Source of the DNA: Anticarsia gemmatalis | Taxonomy: Eukaryota > Arthropoda > Insecta > Lepidoptera > Erebidae | Reading direction: 5' to 3' | DNA: 64,000 bases | NCBI RefSeq assembly: GCF_050436995.1 | Contig: NC_134758.1 | Span: 12,449,597-12,513,596, forward strand | Shown here: positions 1-13,206 of the stretch, in pieces | How the letters are laid out: each line of letters opens with the position of its first letter | Numbering within the stretch: position 1 is the stretch's first letter | Translations under genes and position numbers: made by a program | The notes under the pieces: generated by a model | The model's database searches: none | The model's input: the letters and a program-made list of their open reading frames with translations, nothing else | What the model was told of the DNA's origin: nothing

Positions 1-1164
1 CTAAAAACAGTACCTACGAGGTAGGTATATGCAAAGTAGAAAGTAATACGAATTCTGCACTTTCCTATAGATTTATTAATGCATAAAGTGGTTATTAAAA
101 GTTTAGTTGATCCGTCATATTATTGACTAGCTGACCCGTGCGGCTCCGCTCGCGTGAATTTCGTACTGTTGCTTATTCGTTTGAGCACGCGAATTGCGAA
201 GCACTCGATACACCTACACATAAAAATGTTAACAACTCTTTTGTCATCTAATGGTTATTTACGAAAGGGACCCGAAAGGCACACAATGTGACACAGGCTC
301 AGGCAGGCCTGATTTCCTGTGGTTACCTTCTTGCCGCTCTCGTCTGTATCCGTAGCAGTTTACAGTGTAAAATATAATACCTTATAATAGACTGACCATT
401 GCTTACCCGTCTGGATTCAGAATATTATTATAGGTCCTATCTGCGCCGGAGCTCTTCAGACGCGTAATAATGTATACTTGCGATGATACGTCCGAAACCG
501 CGTAACCCGTAATTATTTTTTATACTTATATCATCCGTTGTTTATTTTTTAAAACTTACCACATAGTCTGTTTCATAGCTATCCAATTTATTCCCTTAAT
601 GCAACCAATTCATTTGGTTATTAAATAAATATTATGTGATTCGAACAACAACGCCATCTGTCAGTTGCGGCGAACAACGACAACAAACGAAATTACTCGG
701 TTGCCATCTAGGATATCCCGACCGCACCGGACCCACGTAAACCAACATTTTTGTGTAATATATCATACAACATTTATGTTTAAAAATCTTATAAATGTAT
801 AGCATGTTTCAAAGGTATTTTTTTACAATAAAGCCATCAAAATAAATTAATTAGAAAAAACATGCTTTGTTGCGGTTTATAACGCCATCTATTGGTTGGT
901 GCGAACAACAGGTATCGATACGGCAGGCGCCGCGTTAACTATGCGAATGTTGTGAAATGGATTGTAACGCCATCTATGGTCTCTATAGGGAAACGCAGGT
1001 TCAAACGATTTCTACGTATTTTTTTCAATTTTCTAAAAATCTTTGAAATTTTATGCTATAAAAAGTATCCTAGAAATTGCTCCACTACTTATTCTATGCA
1101 TATATCAAATTTCAGTGCATTCTATCCGGTAGTTTTTACGTGATAGCGACACATACAGACGGAG

Positions 1165-1198
<34 letters not shown>

Positions 1199-2740
1199 AA
1201 AGAAAATTATAAATTGCAGATTCGGTATCAGTATCCGTTACTAAACATCCCCCATTGGTTTTTTTTTAAATATATTCAATGTACAGAATTGACCTCTCTA
1301 CAGATTTATTATAAGTATAGATCATGTCACTTAAATTCTGTAAAACTGTTCAACAATATTCTGTAGTGGATAAGTAATATGATTTTTCATAGCATTATTG
1401 CATATACCTAGGATTGATCTGACAATAACAAAAAAATCTAGGGTTCGACTCCAAATCATGTCAAAATCAAAATTCTCAGCAGCGCAACAGAGTTTACAAA
1501 AATGCTCACTAGATAGCAGTAGTTTCAGTATAGCAGCTACTTATTTAAAAAAAAATTTTGTTATACTTATATCATGCACAGATAACTTTAATTGCATACC
1601 GTACCTACATAAGTACATATTTTATGTAATTTATACAGAGATAAATATCATCACACATGCTTCTCTTAGGTTTTCCCAGAAATAGTCGTGCCTTGTCTAA
1701 TTATTGTATTACGACGTGAAATAACACGCAATTAATTCTATATATTATTAATGTTATTTATAAACAATAATTCCATAGGACTTAGAACGTAGTATTTTAT
1801 TTATTTGCACGAAGATTATATGATTTTTCCCATGAGTAAAGGTGCGAACACATTAATAAGCTATGAAATACTAAATAAAACGATAACGCTCGTACAATTT
1901 ACCAATAAAAAAGGGTTTTAATGCCGTTCGGATTTTTTTTTAGAGGATATTATGTTTTCAGTGTTTTTTGGTACATAAAACATTCGTTTAACTTTTGGCA
2001 ACGCCCTTGACTATGCTTTACAACCCTATAGTAGAAGGAAATAACTATCACGGTAAGCTATAACCTGGTGACAAACAGACACACAGACAGACAGCGAAGT
2101 ACGGAATTTCACAATGACAGAAAACAAAACTTTATTAAAATAATTTTTTCAAATATGTTTCAACCGCCGCGACTAATTTTGATCTCTTTGTTTACCAAAA
2201 TTTGGAACTTCTAAAAAAAGAGACTGCTTTAATGACTACGCACCATAATAGAATAAATACTTGTATATCACGTTATTGATTATACCCAGTATACCCACAT
2301 TGTATCAATGTTTTCCTCATACTTAATTTTGCATGCATTATTTAGTTGAATCGAAGATGGTACTGCCGGGAGCGGAATATTTGCCTACATCTTATTTATA
2401 AGAGCCTTCCAATTACACTGTGGCGTCGTAAAGACTTTATTGTATGTTTTGTGTATTATTTTCCTCTTAAAAGAGTATTATTGTAGGAATGTGTATTAAA
2501 AGCTGATCTATAATTATTTTATTGAGAAGCCGACTACCTCCAATGTTACTTGACAGACGTTTTATTCTCACAGGGAATTTTCAAATGCAAATATAATATA
2601 ATTTGACATTTGGCTAAGCAATATAGTGTCGTTATATAGGTATTTTAAAATAAAGTTTCATTTTTTATTTCCGAGAATAGGCATCATTCTAGTTTTTTTT
2701 TAAGCTTGCAATATTATTACCAATGTCAATGTCATAAACG
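1..2740. other. Intergenic stretch upstream of virilizer
   Basis: I see no convincing gene here; the open frames are short and lack coding character. It holds a fragment at about 127-172 (starting CTAGCTGACCCG) that matches the end of a common lepidopteran retroposon, a GACA microsatellite at 1165-1198, a second GACA-like run near 2079-2094, and several copies of the short motif CGCCATCT (near 651, 882 and 967), probably remnants of one repeat family. The rest is AT-rich and unremarkable. Confidence 0.6.
1165..1198. repeat. (GACA)n microsatellite
   Basis: About eight uninterrupted tandem copies of the tetranucleotide GACA. Shorter GACA runs also occur near 2079 and near 15938. Confidence 0.95.
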
Positions 2741-2983
2741 TGACGTCATGCGTTCCAATCTGAAATACTCAATATCTTTAGCATCAAATACTCTCTAGGT
2801 TGCTTTTACGTGGGGCATCTTGCTAAGAGTCACGACCAGTTGCGTGCTAAAAGTATAAGCTTATATAAAATGAAACGCGCTATCACAATCGGCGATCGAG
2901 CGACGCGAATGTGTACAATTTGTGCTATTGATAATTGAAAATGTTTGAATTACATTGAACAAATAACGTGACAATCATTTAAA
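2741..2983 (+). promoter_or_regulatory. vir: Putative virilizer promoter and 5' UTR
   Basis: The 240 bp before the virilizer start codon hold a palindromic CRE-like site TGACGTCA at 2741-2748 and a TATA-like TATAAAA at 2864-2870, about 114 bp before the ATG. If the TATA element is used, transcription would start near 2890-2900 and give a 5' UTR of roughly 90 nt. The site identities are by consensus only; many insect housekeeping genes lack a TATA box, so this could be chance. Confidence 0.35.
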
Positions 2984-5900
2984 ATGTCGGTAAACGAGCA
3001 GCCGGACCTTTTGTTTTTCGATACATTCTCACACGATACCAGTGAGGTAAATATCCGACGATTTTTGGCATTAAAGTTTTTGGTGAATATACCGTAATAT
3101 ACCTGTTTGGTTGTTTTCAGGAGTTGAATTTAGACTTGGTACAGTTTCCAAAGTCGGTTTATGTGCGGGAGATACGTATAATACCCTTGGGGGCGCGTGT
3201 GGAAGGAGATTTTCCCGGCGGAGTGCGCCTTGGGGCTACCAACCCGACGAAGTTCCACATAGACTTCTTCGTGAATGACCTGAGCAAGCCTGGAGCGTCG
3301 ACGTTCGAGGCGCTGGGCAGCTTGGACTACTGTCAGAATGGACAGATACACATGGAGTGCGGGAATGGCATGGATCAGCCCAGGATTCCCACTGATGGAC
3401 TTGTACTTAGAGGTTGGTTTCATTTCATTAGTAAGCTTTAATGATTGACTATATATTTCTTCGATATCATGGTTCTGTACATCTATCATCATACAGTTAT
3501 TGTACAAATGTCATATCTTCGATGATATTTGTATATTAACTGTCATATATCTATCTTGCTGATCAAAAATTGCTAAACTGAAAATTGCAATATTTATTGA
3601 ATTATTCATACAAAATACACAGAATATACAATATAGAAAAAAATCTTGGATTTATTACCTGTTAATTTCCAAGTTAAACAGTAATTTCAACTCATTATAA
3701 GTTTTGTTATGTCTTTTATGATGGCCATTGATACAATCAAAGTAAAAGTATTTAAAACTGGATTTTTCATTGACTGATATTACTTACTAGCTGACCCGCG
3801 CAACTTCGCTTGCGTCACTTAAGAGAGACTGGATCAAAATTTTCCCCGTTTTTGTAACATTTTTCGTTACTTCTCCGCTCCTAATGGCCGTAGCGTGATG
3901 TTATATAGCCTATAGCCTTCCTCGATAAATGGGCTAACTAACACTGAAAGATTTTTTCAAATCGGACCAGTAGTTCCTGAGATTAGCGCGTTCAAACAAA
4001 CAAACAAACAAACTCTTCAGCTTTATAATATTAGTATAGATTAGTATAGATTGACTATTTGTTGACAATATATTTTAGTTCCAGTAAGTATTGTTTTGAT
4101 TTTATTGGAGAAATGTCATCACTGTCTATGTGTATGAACTGCAACCTAGTTATTACATGAAATCATTTATTTAATACTGATAGATATTTTGGCTACTGTA
4201 GCACAACTCTCTACAGTTGATACAATCGAGTATCGAGTTTGACACTTAAAATGCACTGCAAAATTGTTCCAATGTCACCTGTTACAGGCACTAATCACAT
4301 TTTCACAGAAAAATTCTCAATAGCAAGCCAGTTGTCAAAAAGATGATAGTGGTACAGAATTGTGTTACTGATTGTAAAACTTCAATGTAAGGAGTTTACT
4401 CGGAGAACATTAAACATAGGTTCCAAATACCTATGTTTAATGATCTATGAGTAAACTATTAAAAATGTAAAATTCTACATAACAGCAGAGTGATTCAATG
4501 TATATTATATGCATAACTTTGTCATTGAAAATTAGATCTTAATAAAACTTCTTATTTTGTATTCAAATCTGCATTGGAAGAACAAACTATGGGAAGATCA
4601 TCATATTGACTTCGAATGAAGGCATACAAGTAAAAAAACAGATATTTAGGCTATAGCAGGAATAAGTTAGGAGTGACTAACTAACCTAAATTTTTATAAT
4701 TGTAGCTGTTCAAGCCTTACAAGTCATTCCAATTTCAATTTTGTTTTTAAAATTTATATGCTAAGTGCATATAGTTAGTAAATTTTGGTTTAGGTACCTC
4801 TTGTATTTAGTAGGTAAATAATAAAAGTTTTAAATCTTTCTTCATTTATTCTACAGGTTGGTACACAACAATCACCCTGGCAGTCTACGGAACACTAACC
4901 CAAGTTCTTCCGGAAACCCCAGTGGGTGCCAATCCACCTCCCACAGTGCAAAGACCAGCAGTAGCTCGGGAAGTAGCTCCACCCCCAGCTGTTGTGGCTC
5001 CAACCCCTGAATGGCCTCAAGACACTACAAACCCAATACCAGCATACACCGGTACGGTAGCTACTGCCAATCCTGATGCATATGGTCCAAATAACTACCC
5101 AGAAAACTATGAAAATCAGATGTATAGAGCTGATTATTATGTACCACCAGAGCAAGGACCCAAAGATCCGAGGACTTACACACATATGGAGGAAGGGAAT
5201 TGGGATAAGAGAGATATCAGTTGTGAAAGAGAAGGAGATAGATTACGTCACAGTCCTCGTACATTGGAGATTGAACGAGAGAGGGAGAGACGTGATGGAA
5301 GAAGCCGAAGACGGTCTATCGACAGAGGTAGGAGCAGGGAGTCTTCAAGACATCGTGATAGGAGTAGAGAACATGATAGGATTGACAGACTTCGCTCAAG
5401 ATCTAGAAGTCGTGACCGAGATTACGTTGTCAAAGGAGAATATCGTCCGTTGAGTCGGTCCAGGTCTCGAAGTGTGGACAGACTACGTGGTATATCTAAC
5501 GACCGTGATTGGGACCGAGGTTCTTATAAAAAGGATGATTACAGACGTCATCGGGAACCGTCATACGAGAGATCTCGTGGAGGTTCATACGACAAAGACG
5601 CTTCGTACGAACGCCGTTCTCCATACGACAAAAGGGGACCGTCTTACGAACGCAAACTGTCGTACGAAAAGCGTCTATCTCCGTACGAAAAACGTGGCTC
5701 TTCGTACGAAAGACGAGCTCCGTCTTATGAGAAACAGTCTTCCTATGATCGCAAAAGACATTCGCCTTACAGTCGTATTAGAGGCTCTAGCTACAGTAGC
5801 AGGTCTCCAAGCCGTGATGACCCAAGGAAAAGACCAAGAACCCCTCCTGGAGAGAGTAATAGAAGACCATTGTCTCCGAGAGAAGTGGATGCTTCCAGCC

Positions 5901-8900
5901 CTATCAATTCTATTCGGTCTGAAGACGCTGCGGAGTACGACAGGAGTGGAAAGCAGATACCTAGAGTGGACATTTATCATCAAAGCTATAGACATAAGCC
6001 GCCTATTCGCAGTCCTTCTCAAGAAGCTGAGCCCGCCCCTTACGTGGAGCAACAACATTCCAGTCTAGTTACTGTACCAATAGTTGATAATACTACGGCA
6101 AAGGTTGAATCTCCTAATAGAAATCCTGAGGAGGATCGGTCAATGGATGCCGAACAATTTGAACCTATCTTGTCTGATGAAGACATTTGTGATGATCTCG
6201 AAGGACCGTCGTATGCCGAAGTAGATTATGAACTGAATGATTATTGTGGTGTGGATGACATTATCAAGTATTACAATCCGTTTAAATGTGACTGGAATAA
6301 ATACGAGTATGTCAATAAGATTCATCTATTAGGACCGAATAGGGAGGGAGTGAAAGATGTTTTAAATGCGACTTTTGATGAGTTGTGTGATGCCAGTCCT
6401 GAGTTGTTTAAAATATCCGAAATGGCGAAGTCCAATAAGAAATTGGATCAAAAATTCTTTGCAAATACATTTGCAGAGATCGACAACCCTGCTCGAGAGG
6501 AATGGGTGCATCAATGCGAACAATTATTCGTAGCAATGGCGAACCTTTGTAAGAACACTGATATAGTACTGCGAATCTTCAAAAACCCTAACCGAAACGA
6601 CGTGCCGGATGAATTTACAGAAATATATTACTTATTGATAACTTTTTGCAAGATTGGCTTGAATTTTGAGTTTGCATTGGCCCAACAACAGCCGACTTAT
6701 AAAATTAGGCATATGAAGTGTGGTATTCGTCTCGCTGAAGCTTTGATGGGCCACAGACATAATGGAGAAGTGATGAAAGTGCTTCTTACTGCTGGAATAG
6801 ATATGTCCATGTTACTACTAGAAATGTATTCAAAAGAATACATGGCGTTAAGCATTCGACTAATGATTTTAAAAGCGTTGAATGCTTGTCTTTCATCAAA
6901 AGAATCTGTTGAGAATTTCATGAAAGAAGCAGTCTTTCCGAAATCAGATAAAAATGATGAAAGGAAGCTCAAAAATGGTTACCAAGCGTTAATAAGTATA
7001 ATGCAAACAAATCCCCTTGCTAGGGTGAAGTTTTCCATCAGTGCATTGATAAAGAAACTCAATATTTACGAACTGTTGAGTAAATTAAACGATTTGGTTG
7101 TCAATTTCAGTAAATCTAGTAGCAATGATGATGCAGAGCTTTCGGAAAACGACGCGCATTTTATAGTGAGTGCTTTAGAGGAGGTTTTGTACATGTATCG
7201 TTCCCAATGCTTCCATTTATCTCAGCCAAAACGATTCTTACCAGTGTCCGCTCAGTTCGAGATAAACAAGGAATGTTCAAACGAAATTCTGCTAGAATTC
7301 TTCCAAATACATCAAGTTTTAGAAGTTTGTTTGTACCTATTAACTTGCCCTACGACTTGCAACAATTTGGTCGTAGTCAGTCCCATATATGACTTACTTT
7401 ACGAGCTGATAAATTCACACAACGGACTGAACTTTCTCTACAAAAATATGCCAATGAGTGAGTTATTGTTCAAAACTTTGACACAGCCTTATAGCCAGCA
7501 AAATTCTGAAGAATTTCTATACCCTCACGATTTGAGTAACTACAGCGATTTGCAGATTTTAGCACTCGAAATGGCTTATAAATTAAAAGCGTTGTATTAC
7601 TTGCAATCTATCTGCGATCTTCAAGTGGGGAAATCAGATGAAAACGAACTTATAGATAGATTACAGTCTTTATATTGTCTTAGTTTTGGTAGTATTGGAA
7701 GGACAGCTGTCCCAGATGTGGTAGTAATGGAAGACAATGCCGAGTGTCTAATGGAAGTGTTCGAAAATGACTTAAAATCAAAGGCGAAAACCGAGTCTCC
7801 TTTAAAACAGAAATCACCAGCGAAAGGGTACGCTATTGAGCTGATAGTATCAGCTGTAAGGTTCGCAGCTAATGTACCATTTTTGAAGAAATATGGCCAA
7901 AGATTGATCAATGTGTCTAAAGAACATGATAGATTTGAGCCCAGCGTTTCCAGTGTGTTACAAGAAGTTATACCTTATCTGAAACCTGTTGAAAAACCCA
8001 CTGTATTGTCAGGGGAAGACATGGCTGAATGTGTGGAGATACTAAAAGCCAGTTCAGAACATGCTCCCGACTTGCCTGGAGAACTGATGACTTGTTTGAG
8101 AATATTAAGGCATTTCTGTATATCTGATTACGAGAATAACGTTACGATTGCTTGTGAATCGGCGACGGAAGAATATGTAGAATTGAAATATAAGTACAAT
8201 GTGCTACAGTTGTTTTCTCTAGATGGTGTTGCTCATTTAGCTGGTGTCCTAGATCGTTTGGCCACGCATTTCGATCAACCAAGCATGCATACTTCATTTT
8301 TTGCATCAGTAAAAGGGCTACATTTGGCACAAATTTTACTACCATGCCTTAGATTACTAGATGCGATGTTAGCAAGAGTAGTTCGTTGTCGTGGACCGAG
8401 ATTCAGAGATTTGACGGCCGCTCCAGTTTTGTTGAAAACCTATGGAATAGCTAAAGCTTTTCCAGTAGGATCTGTTGGGTATAGAACAGCTGCGAAAGCC
8501 GCCGAAGCATCAGTAAGAGCTTTACTGGCTTATGCTCAACCAATAGCAGACGATGCTAATGATGGAGACTCCATACGTCGTGGACCTTGGACTTCTTTAT
8601 GCTCTGAAGTTATCTCCTACATAATGACAGCTCCATACACTTTTGTACCTGGTCTACTGGTCTTCTCAGAGCTATTACCACTACCTTTACCAATGCAGAC
8701 GAAAACGCCTCCAACGGATCGGGAGTTAGCTGATGCATCTAATGAGAGAAGACTGTGGTCTGCTCATCTCCACGCTTTGTCCAATGATTTGACAGACATG
8801 ATACAGATTATATGCATGTCGACCTACAGACCAGTGGTTCATATGCTGCGACGAGTATGCGTGCAAATTGCTGATTTGGCACCAAATACAGCGGCTACCG

Positions 8901-11900
8901 TTGCTCGAGCTGCTGTGGGTGCTGTTACAAGGGAGTTGAAGCCCGGAGAGCCAGCCACAGCTAGTATAGCTAGAGTATTAGGCTTCCTGGCTTGTTTAGT
9001 ATCCCACGCGCCGGTTAAATGCGCGGTTCTCCATGCCATGAACGGTGGAGGTCCTAGAGCAACCGATGTTCAAACAGCATTATGCTCTGTTCTAGGCCTT
9101 GCTAATTCCTCAAATGAACATGCTGCCGCTCAAGAATATGCCGCACATGCGTTAGCGGCCTTCTGTGATGCTGAAATCACTCTAACACCTTTGACAGGGG
9201 CTTCAGATGTGATTCTAGCCAATTCGTTACCAAACAAAGATGCTCTAGCCTTATTCCTAGAATCGACAGCAGACTGCCTCGAGTCTTCAACTAAAACGTG
9301 TTCAGTGGCCTCTTCTATACTTCGAGCGTACTTCGTATTGACGGAACATGAATACGGTTTCCAGCAGTTCAGGAAATTTATATCTAAGAAGAGGGAATCT
9401 TTGGGGAAGTTCTTCAAATGGGCGCTGGAGGGCCAGGGTGAGGATAAGGCAGAGTGTTTAAGCTTGTATATAGATCTGATCAGGATATTGAAGATGGAGG
9501 AAGGCGAGGGCCTGGTGGGAAGGAAGACGATGCTCACGGTGAACGAGATGGCTGATATGGTGGGATATACACCCAGTGCGGATGAACATCCTGTGCTGAA
9601 GTTGGACAAGATTTTGAAGGTGAGACATTTATTTTTGATTGCGCCTGATTTCTTAAAAACTGTTAGGTAACTAAAACTTAGTTAATGTACTCGAGAGTAA
9701 CAATCCTACAAAACTTCTTTATTGTTATGAATAGTTTTATACTATAAAAAACAGTATTTTCCTGCTTTAAACTTTCATTAATTTCAATATTTTATCACTT
9801 TCACTGACAGAGCTTTACAGACTTACCAACATACCTTGCCATGTCTTATCACTACTAACGCATTTTATTACAAATTTCCAGGAAAGGAACTCAGACGAAG
9901 ATGCAATAGCAAACGCCAGTTTCCTAACCAGCCACCTTCAGAAGTTAAAGTCTACGGAAGAACCAGCTACACCCCCTGAGGTCCAAGAGCTGGTGCTGCC
10001 GGCTCCAGAGACCCTCGTGGCGCAGTTCCAGGCCAGGACTATATATGGTATAGGAGAGGCCAGTGATGAGAGACTTACTTCTAGTTACTGGTTGAATGTG
10101 CCGGCCGCTGGTGGTGATGATGATGTCAATGACAGTGAATTGGTAAGTTTGGTTTTTGTGTTAAGTTGGTTTGTTTCATTGCTGTATTCTTATGTTATAG
10201 TTCGTAAGTTCCCAAAGCGGTCGATAGCGTCTGCTAGTAGTTGATTATTTCGAGAGGACCGGTAGTAAGTCCAAAGACAAGTGATAATATAACGAAACGC
10301 ATATTTATTTTTAAGAAGTGGGGGCAGCAGTCCAAAAATCTTTGGAACCCATGTTCTAGTTGAAAATAAGTGTTATTTAAAACAGCTTTTGTAGGAATGT
10401 AAGGTATTTGACCTGCGTTTTTCCAGGCTAAGATTATGAACTTAAAACTTAGACTCCTTTAATATTTTGGGAGTTAAATTATACCTCGTGTCAGATTGGT
10501 ATGGAGGTTTTTCTTTTTAATTCATTTTATAAAAGGTATAAATGTTTATTTTTCAGGTTGCATGTGATATAATGGACTTAGCCAACACGTTTGTGTGTGG
10601 CGGCGGTGATGCGCTGTGTGGGGCTGTGCGGCGCCTCGCAGGGTGTGCCAGAGCTGTCACTGACGCTAAACCTACTGATGACAAGAGACCACCTGGTATG
10701 TTCTCCTTTACTAAAACTGTAGAGATATGAAGAAATAGGTGCCTATCTGACCACAGCTACTTTTAGAGCTAAGTCTGACTCCAACAATTCTCATTAATTA
10801 TTCACACTTATAATACCTACTGTAGTGTGTTGGTTCTACTTTAACGTCCAAACTGAGTTATAAATTGATGCCATTTTCAATTTTTTTATAGTTAGAGATA
10901 GTTTAAGATTAGCATATATCTGCTGCTACAGAATGTTACTTATCCTTTGACCTATAGGCTAAGCTGCGTTGTTACATGTGTATGCGATGTTCCAGTGGCT
11001 CTGACGCGCGTGCGCGCGGAGGGCGGCGCGGACGCGTTCCGCTCGCGGCCGCCCAACACGTCGCGCCCGCCCTCGCTGCACGTGGACGACTTCACGGCGC
11101 TGCACCAGCCCTACGGCGGACAGCAGATCAACCGGTCACATACAATACATACTACCTTATGCTTTTTACACACCTTAATAAATCTGTTCAGGTCTAACAC
11201 TGGACTAATCACAGATTTTGTATAACAGCTGTTGCCTAAATAACGATTATTTGTCGAAAAACGCTGATCTAATGTCAATAAAAGGCAAATAAACACCCTC
11301 TTAAAGTCATAAATGTTTTTGTCAATTGCTTTAAAGTAAAAAACCATAGTAGCCAATTAACATTTTCTGACTGCGTTTTAGAAAACTACTAATCTAGTAT
11401 GTATTTCATACTTTGCTGACCGGCACTCCTCTCCGATAGGTGCATGTGATAAGTGCTTATATACATTATTCTGAATTACTGTGTGATACTTCTCCTCAAC
11501 CACGTGTATGTATTGTGTTGTACATTGTACTAATGAATGTATTCTACTGTTACAGAGGCATGCGTCGCGGTATCGCGGTGTCGGATCGCGGCAGGTTCGC
11601 GTCCGCCGCGCCCATGCACGCCCACTACAGACATCTGTGAGTACTTACTACACACATTCACACCCACTATAACATGATACTTAGGCTTATAATTGCTACC
11701 GTAACTCCAAATTAATTGTTACTTAAAACTACAGACACTATACTCGTGCCATTTCAAACGTGCGAACTAAGTCATGTCAATTTGTCGCAGTCTCTCGCTC
11801 GCACTTACAAATTACTATAATGCTGTTTATTATGACGTAGTTTGCATGTTTGTAACGTCTTGAGTATAATTAAAACCTGTATAGTGTTCTTATAAGTTGT

Positions 11901-12436
11901 GAGCGCATGTTTTGCGCTAATTTTTTCTACTTTATTTTATTTCTTCCTTATGAGTGTAATGTTTCTATTTCAGTCGTGGTCGCGGCGCGTGGGAGATGGG
12001 TGCATCTCACTTTGGGCACTTCCCACCTGCTTCACAGTATATGATGGGTAAGTTGATTAATTATTTGGCGTTACAATAATATCAATTACACTTCAGCGCA
12101 TCTTTAAACTGATAATGCAGCTCAACTTTATTTGTCATTCGGGGAAAGTGCTAGAAACTTACCTAAAGCTTTCAAGGTTATTTAGTAAATATGTTTTCAA
12201 AGGAACGATAGCTCTATCATATCGTAAATATTATTCTGCCACTTGGTCCATACATAACTTTACAATCAATTTAACAGGTATTTTCACTCCGTGTGTATTG
12301 ATTTATATACTATTTCCTGTACTACCTGTACAGGTATCTTCTGAATAATAATTTGCATTGTGTTTTCTCAGGAGGTATGGGTTGGGGCGGCGCCCGCATG
12401 CAGCGCGGCGCCAGACATCGCTCGTTTGTGCGGTGA
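2984..12436 (+). CDS. vir: Virilizer (VIRMA homologue), m6A methyltransferase complex scaffold
   Basis: Nine coding exons: 2984-3046, 3121-3412, 4857-9619, 9882-10142, 10557-10695, 10996-11134, 11556-11636, 11974-12047 and 12372-12436. All have GT-AG borders and compatible phases, giving 1958 residues, close to the fly and human proteins (about 1.8-1.85 kilo-residues). The N-terminus (LLFFDTFSH, LDLVQFPK, RIIPLGARVEGDFPGGVRLG, FFVNDL) is the hallmark virilizer N-terminal domain. Residues about 250-450 are Arg/Ser-rich with tandem SYE(K/R)R-type repeats at about 353-425. The long middle is helical and armadillo-like. The C-terminus has RSRPPNTSRPPSLHVDDF, as in vertebrate VIRMA, then an RG-rich tail. 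By family knowledge it is a nuclear scaffold that joins WTAP/Fl(2)d and METTL3/METTL14, and acts in m6A deposition, Sxl splicing in flies and sex determination. Exon 3 is unusually large at 4.8 kb. The ATG at 2984 is the only one in frame in exon 1. Identification is very secure; small exon borders are nearly so. Confidence 0.95.
3786..4050 (+). repeat. Lepidopteran SINE (Metulj-like) in virilizer intron 2
   Basis: Begins CTAGCTGACCCGCGCAACTT and ends with CAAACAAACAAA runs and a tail of repeated TTAGTATAGAT. Two further copies lie at about 21402-21650 (+) and 31546-31746 (-). The family name is from memory of Lepidoptera repeat descriptions and is tentative; that it is a dispersed repeat is certain from the copies in this window. 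Confidence 0.75.
4199..4375. repeat. Short MITE-like repeat, family copy 1 of 4
   Basis: Begins near CTCTCTACAGTTGATACAAT and continues with TCGAGTATCGAGTTTGACA, ending near GGTACAGAATTGTG. The same order of motifs (CTCTACAAT, ATCGAG, GTTTGACA, AAATGTACTG, CTAGAGGC, GATCAGATTTTCATA, a GTAGAGAATCG end) occurs at about 21196-21390, 40049-40221 and 44668-44870. Terminal sequences are partly inverted copies of each other (TCTCTAC at the start, GTAGAGA at the end), which suggests a nonautonomous DNA transposon. It lies in virilizer intron 2 and is the most diverged copy. Confidence 0.65.
4393..4457. other. 65-nt imperfect hairpin in virilizer intron 2
   Basis: Two 28-nt arms (4393-4420 and 4430-4457) around a 9-nt loop pair at 25 Watson-Crick positions plus one G-U, with only G-A and A-A mismatches. 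Size and loop fit an insect pre-miRNA, but a tiny foldback element is equally possible. It would be transcribed in sense with virilizer. Confidence 0.45.
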
Positions 12437-12502
12437 GAGATATAGTGAGACGATGTGTACTGCGGGAGGGGACGGCGCCGGGCGGTGACGAGATTATGTG
12501 TC

Positions 12503-12508
12503 AATAAA
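12503..12508 (+). terminator. vir: Poly(A) signal of virilizer
   Basis: AATAAA lies 67 bp after the stop codon and is followed by a T/A-rich stretch, so cleavage is expected near 12520-12540. The resulting 3' UTR is about 100 nt. Confidence 0.75.
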
Positions 12509-12766
12509 TCATTGTTATTATATACACACACTTGTTTTCATTTGCATATTCAAACACTAAAGCTGTTGATAAATGATCCGGGAGTCGAACCTAGGACCTA
12601 CTTTTACTTGTTATTATTGGTCATCTAAATTGTAAAATATAGCATAGGTAGCATATTGGTCAGTTTTTTCGTCTTCAAGAAATCACCTAATTCCTGATTT
12701 ATATTTTTCTAATATTAGGGAGGTACACAAAGAAAACAATTGTAGAAAATTTAGAAACAAATCAAC

Positions 12767-12772
12767 TTTATT
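12767..12772 (-). terminator. Candidate poly(A) signal of the minus-strand ZNRF gene
   Basis: TTTATT on the + strand reads AATAAA on the minus strand, about 435 bp after the ZNRF stop. The two genes would then end tail-to-tail with roughly 200 bp between their 3' ends. Other AT-rich candidates exist nearby. Confidence 0.5.
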
Positions 12773-13206
12773 ATCAAGATGAAAAAGATCAAATCATATA
12801 TTATAATATACAAGCTTAAGAAACAGATATGTAAACCGCGAAGACATCACAGTAACGCAGTATCGCAGTATCGCAGTATCGCACTAACATAACCTAACTG
12901 CAACCGAACAAACCACTATACATATCATTATAATTTACATTATACATATCAAATAAAAACAAATTATTATTCGCGTTTTGAACAAAACATTAACGTTGTA
13001 AAATTTACAATAATTATAAGTATATTAATACTCCACCGAATTTATTTCATAGCGTTTCATTTAACTATCATTGTCTTTGCTGTTATTTACGGCAGAACGG
13101 GTCACTAGCATAAGTTTATATGTACAAGGCGCGGAGGCACAGTCTATTCATTGTATAAAATTATCACTTGCTCATGGCACATGGCAGGCGGCTCCGGGGC
13201 GCGCCA

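Noticed and set aside
4895..5185. Minus-strand and alternative-frame open frames inside virilizer exon 3 (also 5076-5453, 5472-6068, 5675-6058, 9130-9609)
   Set aside because: They overlap the well-supported virilizer frame and have no domain or start signals of their own; RS-type repeats keep several frames open.
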